This document shows, one piece after another, positions 32,644 through 42,925 of a DNA stretch of 64,000 bases. The notes under the pieces were generated by a model. It was not told the origin of the DNA, searched no databases, and saw only the letters and a program-made list of their open reading frames with translations. Source of the DNA: Hymenopellis radicata. Taxonomy: Eukaryota > Basidiomycota > Agaricomycetes > Agaricales > Physalacriaceae. A program made the position numbers and the translations under genes. Positions within the stretch are counted from its first letter, which is position 1; each line of letters starts with the position of its first letter. The DNA is taken from assembly GCA_015501595.1 (NCBI GenBank), contig JADNRX010000020.1:124001-188000 (forward strand), read 5' to 3'.

Positions 32644-33701
32644 ATGACTGATACCGATAACAGCCGACTTGCTGCATCCTTGAAAGAAGCTGGCAACCGC
32701 CTTTTCACGCAGAAGGACTACAAGGCTGCGCACGAGCAGTACACCAAAGCCATTGCTCTTGATCCACAGAATGCCATTTTATGGGCGAACCGCTCCGCCT
32801 GCCATCTCTGGCTGAAGCAGTACGTTCAATCGTTGTCTGGCACCATGCACTGCATACAGACGACCGAACAGGTATCTGGACGCGTGCGGGGACGCTATAC
32901 AAGTAAAGGGCGCTTCCTTGAATGCGTCGATATATGCGTCCTCATATCATGTTGTAGGCAACCAGGATCGATCCTACGTACTACAAGGCTTGCGCTCGGC
33001 TCGCCACTGCCCAAGATGTGCGTGACTCTGAGGCGTCTTTTCGATTCGGTCTTTGACTGACCGTGTCTGTCGATGCAGGCGCTGCAAGAGTATCTCCCTA
33101 GCACTCTATCTTGGCAAAGCGCATTAGATGCAATGCCGAGCGAAAACTTGACACCAGTTCAACAACGTCAACGGGAAGAGTATACCGAAAGGCTGGCGGA
33201 AGCGGAACTTCGATTGAAGATCAAGTCTTCGAACATTGGCGGACCTGACATTCACATATATGGGGACAACGAGGGCGGTCAGCCGTGGGATATAGCCGCT
33301 GAGATGGTGGAAGGCCTGAGAAGCTCACGAACAGCCAGAAGTAGCGTACGTCAGCTTTTGCGCAAACTGCGTTGTGTCGCTGAACGCATTGATAGGCCTG
33401 GGTAGTTAACGGGGCTTCTAAAGTAAGCATAAGCACGTTTGCGGTATTCTATAGCGACTAATCATATTCTTAGTTATTCGACGAAGGCGTCAGGAGGATG
33501 AAGACCGCTGACATCCGTAGGAACGAAAATGGGGAACCAGGATGCGCCAGGATTGGCTGCTCATGTATGCAGGGCGAAGAAGGAGTACGCGTCATTCATT
33601 CACAGCCGATGAAGTACCTGATTGTCCCTTGTCCAGGCTCTATCTCTCATCTGTAACGCCATTCTACGCGAATCGAGGATTGTCCATTTGGACGACATGG
33701 A
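32430..33701. repeat. Inverted duplication, block A, right arm
   Basis: Reverse complement of 1-1288. It covers the promoter and first four to five exons of the TPR gene. The match presumably continues past 33701, but the left partner runs out of the window. Confidence 0.85.
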
Positions 33702-34919
33702 CAATTGGATCATGCATTATAACCGCTGTGGTTCGTTCACATGCAATTACGAGAAGACTGTCTTACGGGTTCTTATAGGAACCTTTGAGCGTCAGAGACA
33801 TAATACTTGGGTCGGACTGGGCCCAGATAGCGTAAAGCGGGATGCACCGACTCGCCTAGCTGAGAAGGGATGGGTCGAAGTTCGCCCTGATATTGATTTG
33901 ACGATCCGGTTTGTGTCTGCCTCCTGCCTTCACTAGTTTACCCATACCCTGGCGCTGTAGGTTTTGGATTCTTCGGGCCTTTCTTGAGCGCTTCTTGGAT
34001 GACAACACTCGGTCTGAACTGGAATACTGCAGACAAGCACTCAATGTTATCGAATGGGGACGCAAAGAGTTCAAAGACGTTCCTCTCGACGACAAGGGTG
34101 AAGTGTTTAGCGACATTTTCCTGCGCTCCCTGCGCAATTATTACCTCAAGGCTCTTCTCATGGTATGGAAATGGTTTACTTCCGTGTTACTGTGATCTTA
34201 TTATTGTGTTTATATAGGCCTATGGAACTTCAGCCAAGACCGCAGGAGACCATCGAGAGTATCTCGAGCCTGCATTAGAGTATGCCAATCTTATCCTGGA
34301 AGACTTGCAACACGATGAGGGTCCCACCGAACCTTTGTGGATTGAGGGCGAAGAAGATCCGGGGTACTTCTTGTCGTTCTACGACTACTGCAAGGGCCAT
34401 GCCTACTCGTGAGTATTCTACCGGTGGTGTATTCTCCCCCGTGACATCCAAATGTTTAGCATCAAAGCCTACTACCACTCTGATCTCGCTGTGCGAGCGG
34501 GCTCAGATCGCGAAGAAATGAACAGGCAGAATAAGGAAGCCGCCGAGCTGTACCTCCTCGCCGCGGAGTGCTACCCGCCTGACGACGAGGATCATGCCAG
34601 TACGTCCGGCGATCCCCTTCTTGTTGGTGTTGAATTGGCATTCATGCTGTATTATCCAGAATATCTACGTTGTGCGCTGCAGCATTTCCGCATTGCCGAC
34701 GCACTCACGTTGCGCAAAGCCCTCGACCTCATGGGCCGCGCGCGCCAGTCACACGACGTCGCGTGTAAGATATGGAACGTGCATCCTTCTCGTTGTGGTA
34801 CGAAGGAAGAGCAGTATCACCAGGATCTTGTGGATTGCGAGAACGGTCTGAGGGCTCGGTTGGAGAAGCTGCCCCCAGGTTCGGTTGATCTTGACGCACC
34901 GGTTGTGAACATTGGGTGA
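32644..34919 (+). CDS. TPR-domain protein, full-length right copy
   Basis: Complete version of the gene cut off at the left edge. First exons: 32644-32819, 32872-32902, 32958-33017 and 33079-33345, joining in frame. They carry AASLKEAGNRLFTQKDYKAA, LDPQNAILWANRSACHL, YLDACGDAIQATRIDPTYY and LTPVQQRQREEYTERLAEA. Later exons give LSLICNAILRESRIVHLDDM, NYYLKALLM, EEDPGYFLSFYDYCKGHAYS (like a second helical repeat domain) and AAELYLLAAECYPPDDEDHA, ending DLDAPVVNIG at 34919. About 600 residues with nine or so introns; exon limits between 33345 and 33960 are uncertain. N-terminal TPR resembles co-chaperone adaptors; the C-terminal half matches a mushroom-specific TPR family of unknown function. 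Confidence 0.75.
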
Positions 34920-35327
34920 TGAAACGTGTTTGTTGTATTCAATTAAATGTACTGATCGTTAAAGCCGGAATGTTAATCTGACTATGTTCTTGCAAGCTTA
35001 AAGCGCCAAATGCGTCGTCTGAAAATTCGGCTGGTTGAATAGTCGCGGTGAGGTTATGCTACACCCAAGATCGCCTCAAAGGACACTACGACTTTCAGCA
35101 TGCGCAAGAGGAAAGACACACACATGCGGTACTAAGTAGTTATTCGACGCCGTCTCCAAAATATTGCAGCTAATAAATAGGTGCAAGTAGTACACATGGC
35201 GCTGTCCCATTCACATTTCTCCAGCACTTTGTTCAGCAATGTCGAAACCGGGGGTTGATCTACTTATTCTATCACTCAGTGACCAAAGCTTCAATCCAAC
35301 CAGTGAAACTGTAATATTTCATTACCG
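34920..35327. other. Convergent intergenic region, no gene seen
   Basis: 3' flank of the TPR gene (AATTAAATGTACTG downstream of the stop) and of the F-box gene. Confidence 0.35.
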
Positions 35328-36845
35328 CTACAAGGAGAGAAGACCACGTCCGGCAAGTCCAGGGAGTGCAAGCTGAATAAGGGCTGCATCAGTCGGATAG
35401 TCTCCTGCTGTGATTCTGCAGCCTTTCAAATTCTCGAAGTAAACGCTGCGCATTCCCCGAAACGCTTCGTGGCAGAGGGCCACGTCCAGCGCATGCCAAG
35501 CCTCCATGACCTCCGACACGGCCAAGAAATGAGCGGTGAACGTCAATTCCGTAAAACAGACACTTGCTTTGGAATCAGATAGAGTGTTCAGGGTTTGCGT
35601 CCACCACTCCGTGATGTGTCGTACAAGTTCTACATTCAATGGTCTTCGGGGCCTCGGCGGGACGTGAATGGTAAACAATATATGCCGGATATGCAGGCCT
35701 TTGAGAATGAGAGGATAGCGGCCCCAACCACCCGGATAGGTTTCAAGGAAATCTAGGCTACTATCAGCAACGTGTAGTTGAAGGACTACGAAGAGGTACA
35801 CACCACTGGAAAACTCGAATCGGAAGGTTTCCAATCTCAATGATTCCAACGGATTCAGGAATTGATTGCCGCACCACCCACGCAAGTCGTAGGTATTCAT
35901 CACGAGAATTTCACAGCATTTCAAGTTCGGAAGTCTCTCCTGTTGATATTTTAACCTGTCGAAAATCTCCCGGTTCTGATAACAGGCCCTGCCGAGACGT
36001 ATCACCTCAAGCGACGGTAGAGGTGCAACGACAGTGGACGGCGGTGGCTGGTCTGCATCCCATTCAAGGACTGTTAATCGTTTGATGCCGCTGCCAATTA
36101 ACAGCCCCTCGAGGGCTGGGAAGACAGTGTCCAAGTGATAGGTGCCCAATGTGATATCGACGACTGGAGAGGCGCAGATGAAGACGTGAAGACGTGCGAG
36201 GAATCGTTCCAGCGACGCGTCGGACCACGTACTCACGGAGAGCTGGATTTCTACCGAGGTGACGTGCGAGAAGAGGGAGAGCAAGGCATCCAGACAGGTC
36301 ATGTACGCCTCCATCGGGACATTTTCTTGGAAAAAGGATATATACTCCCATCCAAAGTAGATGCCTCTAGTATAGGTCGCAAGATGCGGAGAGCCTTCAA
36401 GGCAGGTACGAAGCCTCGTCATATCTTCGTACTCGGGAAGATTGATATCGCGAAAGAGATTGCGCTGACTGGAGCGCGCCCAGCCTCTAGACACGAGTGC
36501 ACAGTTCCGGAGGGTGGCTTTATCGTTGCTGGAGTCAAGGCAGTCGAGAATAAGGTCGCCAAGTTCTAGAGGAAACTTGGGGCCCATTGTCATATTGAGG
36601 ATGTATTCTGAGAAGGTTGTTGATTCATGGAGAGATGACATCGAGGAAATACTTACTAATGCGCGCGAGAGAGGTGTCAGTGTCTCTGTTCGTCGTTGCC
36701 GCTGGCTCTCGTAGCCTGTGTCCCAGTCAACGTGATGGTAAGAGGGAAAGTGATCGGCAGCCCACGATCGGTCTTTCAAACTTGAAACGTGTAGGATCAT
36801 CTGGAAATGCGTGGTTGTACCCAGCCGTGCAGTTGGCAGTGGCAA
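35328..36845 (-). CDS. F-box protein with LRR-like C terminus
   Basis: Substrate-receptor type protein of SCF ubiquitin ligases, a family greatly expanded in Agaricomycetes. The F-box is at the start of the domain: FPLELGDLILDCLDSSNDKA, then LRNCALVSRGWARSSQRNLF. Downstream, blocks such as LEGLLIGSGIKRLTVLEWD, LPSLEVIRLG, LPNLKCCEILV and LESLRLETFRFEFSS look like irregular leucine-rich repeats; the end is LALPGLAGRGLLSL. The open frame extends to 36845, but the likely start is MTMGPKF at 36593, giving about 420 residues; the 84 codons upstream look like non-coding sequence or a separate exon. No intron interrupts the domain. It is related in plan to the genes at 46835 and 63785. Confidence 0.8.
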   Translation of the reverse strand: MPLPTARLGTTTHFQMILHVSSLKDRSWAADHFPSYHHVDWDTGYESQRQRRTETLTPLSRALVSISSMSSLHESTTFSEYILNMTMGPKFPLELGDLILDCLDSSNDKATLRNCALVSRGWARSSQRNLFRDINLPEYEDMTRLRTCLEGSPHLATYTRGIYFGWEYISFFQENVPMEAYMTCLDALLSLFSHVTSVEIQLSVSTWSDASLERFLARLHVFICASPVVDITLGTYHLDTVFPALEGLLIGSGIKRLTVLEWDADQPPPSTVVAPLPSLEVIRLGRACYQNREIFDRLKYQQERLPNLKCCEILVMNTYDLRGWCGNQFLNPLESLRLETFRFEFSSGVYLFVVLQLHVADSSLDFLETYPGGWGRYPLILKGLHIRHILFTIHVPPRPRRPLNVELVRHITEWWTQTLNTLSDSKASVCFTELTFTAHFLAVSEVMEAWHALDVALCHEAFRGMRSVYFENLKGCRITAGDYPTDAALIQLALPGLAGRGLLSL

Positions 36846-37307
36846 GACCGGATTCTACTGATCTGATATCCAGCAGTGCGGTCCCGCTACTCATGCCTGG
36901 GATTTACCTAAATCTTGAAAGGCCTTTAAGCAATTTCTGGCACAAGAGAGTAACTTGACGCGATCGGGCTATGTTTTCGTCCCTCTATTGCGATGTGATT
37001 TTTCTTGAGTGCATGACAGTCGCTTACATATGCTTAGCCTTGTAAACGCTGCCGGAGATCCAAGTGACTCGATAATGCTCGCCGCCATGCGAGTCGGTAC
37101 CAGTTCACAGCATATGGACCATCGAAAAGGCTGAGTCAAGCATAGTGAACGGCACCGAATTCAAGTCAATAAAACCGGCAGATCAGCTTGATCGGGGGTA
37201 ACAAATTTGTTATCGCCCTTCAACACTTTTCCTTACACCCTCTACACTTTTTTCGTTACCCTTTCCTTACACCTCCTTATACCTTTCTCAAGTACCCCCA
37301 CCTATCC
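36846..37307. promoter_or_regulatory. Intergenic region with pyrimidine-rich leader of eIF6
   Basis: The last 100 bases before the eIF6 start (37210-37305) are almost purely C/T on the + strand (CTTTTCCTTACACCCTCTAC and similar), the usual promoter/5'-leader signature of strongly expressed basidiomycete housekeeping genes. No TATA box was seen. Confidence 0.5.
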
Positions 37308-38199
37308 ATGGCGACCCGTACGACATTTCCACACTCGTCTCTCCATTCGTTAACGCTTTACAGGCATCCAATTCGAGAACAGCAGCGACATTGGCGTCTT
37401 CGCCAAACTTACCAACAGCTACTGCCTGGCCGCCATCCAGGGCAGTACCAACTTCTATTCCGCCTTTGAGAGCGAGCTCGGCGACGTCGTGCCCATCGTG
37501 CACACCAGCATCGGCGGCACCAGAATAATAGGGCGGTTAACAGCTGGTTCGCTCTCCCCCCCCCCACCTAAACTAGACATCGATTGAAAAAAAAAAACTG
37601 TTAGGAAATCGCCATGGCCTCCTAGTGCCCTCATCCACCACAGACCAGGAGCTGCAGCATTTGCGCAACTCGCTCCCCGACGCCGTCGCCATCCAGCGCG
37701 TAGAAGAGCGGCTATCAGCGCTCGGAAATGTCATCGCGTGCAACGACCACGTCGCCCTCGTGCACCCCGACATCGACCGCGAGACGGAGGAGATCATCGC
37801 CGATGTCCTCAAGGTCGAGGTGTTCCGGCAGACCGTTGCGGACAACGTCCTCGTCGGCAGCTATTGCGCGATCACCAACCAGGGCGGGCTCGTCCACCCG
37901 AAAACGAGCATACAGGATCAGGACGAGCTCAGTAGTCTGTTACAAGTTCCTTTGGTGGTATGTCACCCCGCGTCCACTTTGCCTTGAATTCTGTTGATTT
38001 GCTTTAGGCGGGAACAGTGAACCGTGGATCAGACGTGATAGGCGCTGGGCTCGTCGTGAACGATTGGTGTGCATTCACCGGGTTGGAAACAACGGCGACG
38101 GAGATCAGTGTTATAGAGGCGACGTTCAAGTTACAGGGCCACGACTCGACAGCAGTCATTGGCGAGATGCGCGACTCCCTCATCGACAATTGGGCATAA
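37308..38199 (+). CDS. TIF6: Translation initiation factor 6 (60S anti-association factor)
   Basis: eIF6 binds the 60S subunit, is needed for its biogenesis in the nucleolus, and blocks premature 40S joining. Exons 37308-37317, 37364-37546, 37605-37957 and 38008-38199 join in frame to exactly 245 residues, the size of yeast Tif6 and human eIF6. Clear family stretches: [114 protein letters not shown] and [20 protein letters not shown]. The second intron (37547-37604) holds a run of C and a run of A, an unusual composition. It lies downstream of a CT-rich leader. Intact. Confidence 0.95.
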
Positions 38200-38565
38200 C
38201 AAAAAGTATAAAAACGGTCGGAAGCAGTGTTATTCATTTGTATTGCTCATATGTTTTGTTGTATTGCAGTACTTTAATCGCATCTTCGTGTATTGTATCG
38301 GCAAATACTATCTTCGCGTCTAATGCACACAATGGATCGAGCCGGAAAGCGGGACCGCACGATATCAGATCAGTACAGATCTCGGTCACAGCACTGCCAA
38401 CTGCAGACATTGTTTGATTGGCTCGGAATCGACTCATTTTGCGTGCTCACGTCCTGAGCGCTGCACCGTTGCATGTGCTCACGACGTTCTTAGCACTCGA
38501 CTAAGTTACAGTAAGTATTTCTCAACATGAAGACATTGACCTTTCTTACAGTGGAACGCCTTCAG
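38200..38565. other. Convergent intergenic region
   Basis: 3' flanks of eIF6 and of the Ras-like gene; no gene seen. Confidence 0.35.
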
Positions 38566-39332
38566 TCACATCAGACAACACTTGGGAAAGCAGCGCGAGA
38601 CTGCAACTTCAGGCGCGCGATTCTGTGCAACATTCAGTATTAGCACTGCAAGGACAATCATATAGTGCACCTTTCTTATTGAACGAACGAGTTCAAAGAA
38701 AGGTTCGTTTACATTGACACCGTCTTTCGCAGAGACCTCATAATAAGAACATCCAAGGTCCTTCATCTTGCCCAGTATTTCTTCAATGGTACTTCATGAG
38801 CTGCCAAGTTAGGCTCCGATAAACCTTACCTTCCTTCTGAACAACACGTTCCCGGACTTCTAGGTCCAACTTCGTTCCAACCGTAACAAACTGGAGGTTG
38901 TCCTTGTTTCCAAGCGTTTTCCGAATACTCTCCTGCAACCTCAGCATCGCCTCATACATACGCTCCGGGCTATCAATGGAGGAAGCAAGCATGAAGCCAT
39001 CAGCCTCAAGAAACTCTCGGTCGGTGACTTGTTCGACCGGAGAGACAGTATCAAGCACAAAGAGAATGACCTCTTCTCCGTCGACGGAAACCCTCTTCCG
39101 GTAGAATCCATCTGCAGAGATGTAGGAGATGCATAAGTAGCTAGAGAAGAGATGTCAAACCCTCTTGGATAGCATCGTATTCCTCGGTAAAGAAGTCTGT
39201 AACAAATCGAATGCATAAGGAGGTCTTGCCCACTCCATCTGAAGAAGGTGTTAGAGTTGGGGTATTCTGCAGTAATTACATACCACACGGCGAGACGACT
39301 GCGATTATGTATCGTTCGATGGAGGTCGGCAT
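38566..39332 (-). CDS. Ras-like protein with degraded GTPase motifs and a CAAX box
   Basis: Five exons join in frame to about 185-190 residues. The start at 39332 gives MPTSIERYIIAVV. The P-loop reads SPCDGVGKTSL: the GKT is kept but the first Gly of GxxxxGK is Pro. The effector region is EEYDAIQEDGFYRKRVSVDG, lacking the Thr of YDPTIED. The G3 motif reads LDTVSPVEQ in place of DTAGQE, so the catalytic Gly/Gln arrangement is altered. G4 is GTKLDL and G5 is SAKDG, both near normal. The protein ends PKCCLM, a CAAX-type prenylation signal. It is therefore a membrane-anchored small GTPase relative that may bind nucleotide weakly or not hydrolyse it. Intact frame with ordinary introns; divergent from NDUFAF7 (127 bp between starts). 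Confidence 0.75.
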
Positions 39333-39459
39333 GATTTTTCATTTGAATTTTGATGAACACTGGCCATGGCAGTGCACGGTTAACGTTGCTTCCTCGAGTT
39401 GTTTGTTCCCGTCACGTCCGAGAAAGGCAACCCTGTCATGTGATTCCCGCCTTCTATTC
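39333..39459. promoter_or_regulatory. Shared divergent promoter, 127 bp
   Basis: The only sequence between the start codons of the Ras-like gene (-) and the NDUFAF7 gene (+). No TATA box; too short for two independent promoters, so co-regulation is likely. Confidence 0.5.
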
Positions 39460-40896
39460 ATGACCACCAACCAGATGCTGCGACTCTCGCGACGGGCGCT
39501 GCGCTGGCCGCAACGAGTTCGCTTGCCTTCGAGAGGGTATACAACGAGCCTCCCGGCGGTCACGAAAATCGAGAAACTCGTCCTGGATAACATCAAGGCG
39601 GTTGGACCGCTGTCCTTCTCACAGTACATGCAGCTATGCTTGTTGCATCCAACAGACGGATACTACACGAATCCGTCAAATTCCATTTTTGGCAGGGAGG
39701 GCGACTTTATCACCAGTCCCGAGATTAGCCAGATATTTGGCGAGGTGGGTCTTCGCGAGCAGCCTTGTGAGCGTGGGAGATAACGAGCAACAGCCTAGCT
39801 TCTAGGTGTCTGGTTCTCTCTGCAATGGATGAACGCGGGGAAGGCGCCTGCCGTGAGACTTGTCGAGCTGGGACCGGGAAGAGGCACGCTTATGGCCGAT
39901 ATACTTGCAGTATGCGTCCCAATCATACAGATTGACAACCTTCACACCTGCAACAGGCCATGGCATGCTTTGTCCCGGAGACGACAACTACACGCGTCCA
40001 TCTCGTCGACATCAGCCCCACAATGCGCCAGTTACAGGCATCGAAGCTCACTGGTCGCTGTGAGCTTGTCTGGAACGAGTCCATCAACGACATCCAGCCG
40101 TCAGACAAGTTTTTTACCATGCTCGTCGCCCACGAATTCTTTGACGCCTTGCCTATCAACATTCTTGAGGTATATCTTACCATTGCCGCTATCCTCTGCG
40201 CTAATGCGTCACGTAGAAACGACCTACGGGCTGGCACGAAGTCAAGATAGACGCGGAGACGACGCAAGAGGCGTACCCGCGTCTTCGCCGTGTCCTATCT
40301 CCTACACCAACCGCCTTGTCTACTGTCCTCGCCAACTCATCCCCACGTTTCGACAAACTTCCCGACGGAGTGCATCTCGAAGTCTCACAATCCTCATTTA
40401 GGCACGCACGCAAGATTGGGGAGCTTCTCGCCCCGCAGGGTTGTGCACTCATTGTGGATTACGGCAGGGACGGTTCTTACGCTGATTCATTCCGCGCCTT
40501 TAAGGATCACCAAATAGTCGACGTCTTTTCACATCCCGGTCAGTGTGATCTCACTGCTAATGTCGACTTTCGTTACCTCAAGGAAGCCATGGCCGATCTT
40601 GGTTCGTATCTTCTATTCCTTGCCTGTTTCGTTATTAACCTCTTGCAGTACCCACGTACGGGCCGATCCCTCAAGCCAAGTTCCTCACCTTAATGGGCCT
40701 GGAACCGCGTCTTGAAGCATTGAAGAACGCCGCTACGACGGATGAGCAGAAGGAGGCAATAGAGACGGCCGCGAAGAGGCTTGTGGATCCCGCCGGGATG
40801 GGAAGCCAGTATCAGGTATTGGCGATTTCGACAGTCGTTGATGAAGACGCAGGTCTTTATCCATTCGTTGAGTCTCCTGACGCCTCTGAATCTTAA
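39460..40896 (+). CDS. NDUFAF7: NDUFAF7/MidA, protein arginine methyltransferase for complex I assembly
   Basis: Mitochondrial matrix methyltransferase that dimethylates an Arg of the complex I subunit NDUFS2 in animals. The start at 39460 (MTTNQMLRLSRRALRWPQRV) looks like a mitochondrial targeting peptide. Then come ISFSQYM-like GPLSFSQYMQLCLLHPTDGY, FGREGDFITSPEISQIFGEV, GVWFSLQWMNAGKAPAVRLV, and the SAM-binding motif VELGPGRGTLMADIL. Further motifs: VHLVDISPTMRQ, VAHEFFDALPINILE, LIVDYGRDGSYADSFRAF and DLTANVDFRYLKEAM. It ends FVESPDASES at 40896. About five introns; the first (39748 to 39806) restores GVWF. All core motifs are present, so it should be active. Confidence 0.9.
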
Positions 40897-41134
40897 AAAT
40901 AACATTGTATTATAACTGCAGAAGAGTATTCCTGATTCATGGGTGGCGCTGACGTTGCCCTATTGGGCGATCAATGCCAACCTCGCTTTCACCATGTTGG
41001 GTGAGCTGTGGACAAGAACCCGACAAATGTCGACTACACGAGGTGTTGTCCACATCATCAACTTTGACCAGTGAAAAGACCACAACAATGGCCGCCTATC
41101 CCGATTTGGGTCCATTGTGTGCACTGCCCTGAGT
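40897..41134. other. Intergenic region upstream of the TATA element
   Basis: No gene seen. Confidence 0.3.
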
Positions 41135-41135
41135 G

Positions 41136-41143
41136 TTGTTTGT
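41136..41143 (+). promoter_or_regulatory. TATA box (TATAAAAG)
   Basis: A good TATA match followed within 30-90 bp by a C/T-rich stretch with CACCACCATCATCCACTCATC and CTCACACAG, as in highly expressed fungal promoters. No convincing ORF starts downstream, which suggests a non-coding or small-peptide transcript. Confidence 0.5.
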
Positions 41144-41159
41144 ATAAAAGGAAGCGCAC

Positions 41160-42600
41160 CCACTGTGGACCCCCATCCTTGCCTCCACACCACCATCATC
41201 CACTCATCTCGCATTCTCACACAGACAGATACTATCCTTCCTGGTTCTCGACGACCTCTACGAGCGACTGGCCGCGTCGACGCCTCAATTTAATCATCCT
41301 CAACTCGACACTATCGACTTATCGTGCTCACTGTCTGGACCCATTCAATGACCCATTTGGTTGACTCCTCGGTGAGTTCCCTTGTTGCTCAGTGCCATCA
41401 CCAGCTATCTTACTCCCCGGACACAGACTCGCTAGCCCTAAGAACGCATTGAATCGACGCCGACCGTGGCGCCTCACCGACAACAACCTCTCGGATTTAT
41501 GATCCTGCAAGTCGACTGTCTGCCTGTCTGTCTTTATTGTTACTCGCTCATCAACATATCCCCAAGTCAACCGCCCCCTTCCTACTTACAAGGCGAATCT
41601 TCAAGCCCCGCAACATCAAGAATTTCCCGCAAGCCGACCGCTCCGCCTCAAGCACGCTATCCACGACTATGCGCCACAAGAGTTTGTTCTCCTGAGGACA
41701 TCTTATCTCGAGGTACAGTTCTCTATCAAGTCGTCACCTTCAGGCTCAGTAACCACATCTCGAATTTCTGCAAGTTGGCTGTCTCTCGACGTTCGAATCA
41801 CCTGGCCATCCTCTTGAAGCCAGCCATCAAGTTCGACGATTACTTCTGCCACGATTTTGCATTATGTATTGTTTTGTCTGTCTCTAGTCTCTTGCTCATC
41901 AAGATATCGATTCCGCAAGCCGACCGTCTATTCGCAGCTCCCGACCTCACAACCCTCAAATATTCTCGCTGTCTGTCTGTACTATCGATTGCTCCTGGTA
42001 TCTCAACCCAACTTGAAGTCGACCGCTCGAGTTTTTCTCCGCCTCAAGCACGCCTTTGATGACTTCTCATGCCACCTTGTCAGCTGCAAGATTAACTGCA
42101 AGTAATTTCATTGGACAAAACACGGTATGCGTGTTTAGTTCAACTAGCGCTGATATTCCCTGTGTCGAGGCGGATGGTTCTTTGTCTTCAGCCTTCAACG
42201 TCTCCGTCTCGAATTTACTCTGCAAGTCGACCGTTCACGATTATCGGCCATAGTCGAGTTCAACTGACGCTCGATAGTGATTTACTGACTGTTGGAATCC
42301 TCAAGTACGCCTGTTTTCTCTCTCTGGGTTCTTCGATCGTTACTGCCAGGTGTTGTCAAGACTAGTCCCGCAAGCCGACCGGTCGAATCTTCTAGCAAAT
42401 GCTACGTGCTCAAACACGATTTCTTCCAGAGAATTTCCTGCGACGCTGTTTCTACGCCAGCACGACTTCGATGGACGAACTCCTGCTATTTGACTGCTAA
42501 CGACAATCTCAAGACGAATTCGCTCTGACCGTGTGAGCTGTAAGGTTCCTCCTCCTGGGACAGAACAAGGTGAGTGTATTCAGTTACATGCCAAAATTTC
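41160..42600 (+). ncRNA. Candidate long transcript with repeated GCAAGYCGACCG motif, no credible ORF
   Basis: Downstream of the TATA box the sequence is pyrimidine-rich and carries eight or so variants of GCAAGYCGACCG at about 41506, 41561, 41626, 41768, 41912, 42012, 42221 and 42366. Companion words recur too: CTCATCAASATATC (41547, 41895) and CGCCTCAAGCACGC (41645, 42040). Splice-like GTGAGT...CAG pairs occur at 41371-41389 and 42571-42615. The longest frame (197 codons at 41466-42059) has no domain and the composition of translated CT-rich repeats. It may be a non-coding RNA gene or a decayed gene with internal duplication. Confidence 0.3.
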
Positions 42601-42925
42601 TGAGCGCTATCGCAGGACCATAGTCTAAGCGCGAAGAAGGTGAAGTGTTTCTTTTTCTGTACAAATCAGCACTAATCCCCCTTATGTTCAAGGGCAATGT
42701 TCTTCGCCAAATGTCGAGGCTTCATAGATATAACATAGAAGCGTGTAGATATGATAGTTATGGCACACCGTGCCCAATAAAATAAGTAGATAGCAAGTTA
42801 TGCACAGCTCTGACCAACAACCCAATATAAAAAAATGCAGTCCGTGATGTGTATATGATGTATGCAAGTGTGTGGCCGTCCTGCCCTAAACGGGAGCCTT
42901 TTAGTTTCATCTCTTCGGGATTCAT
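42601..42925. other. Intergenic region, no gene seen
   Basis: AT-rich 3' flank of the bestrophin-like gene, with an AATAAAAT polyadenylation-like word on the + strand at about 42777. Confidence 0.3.

Noticed and set aside
1..34919. Mating-type or supergene locus, suggested by the inverted arms
   Set aside because: No homeodomain genes, STE3-type receptor, pheromone precursor or MIP gene was found.
41466..42059. 197-codon open frame on +
   Set aside because: Composed of translated CT-rich repeats, without domain or homologue; treated as part of a possible non-coding transcript.
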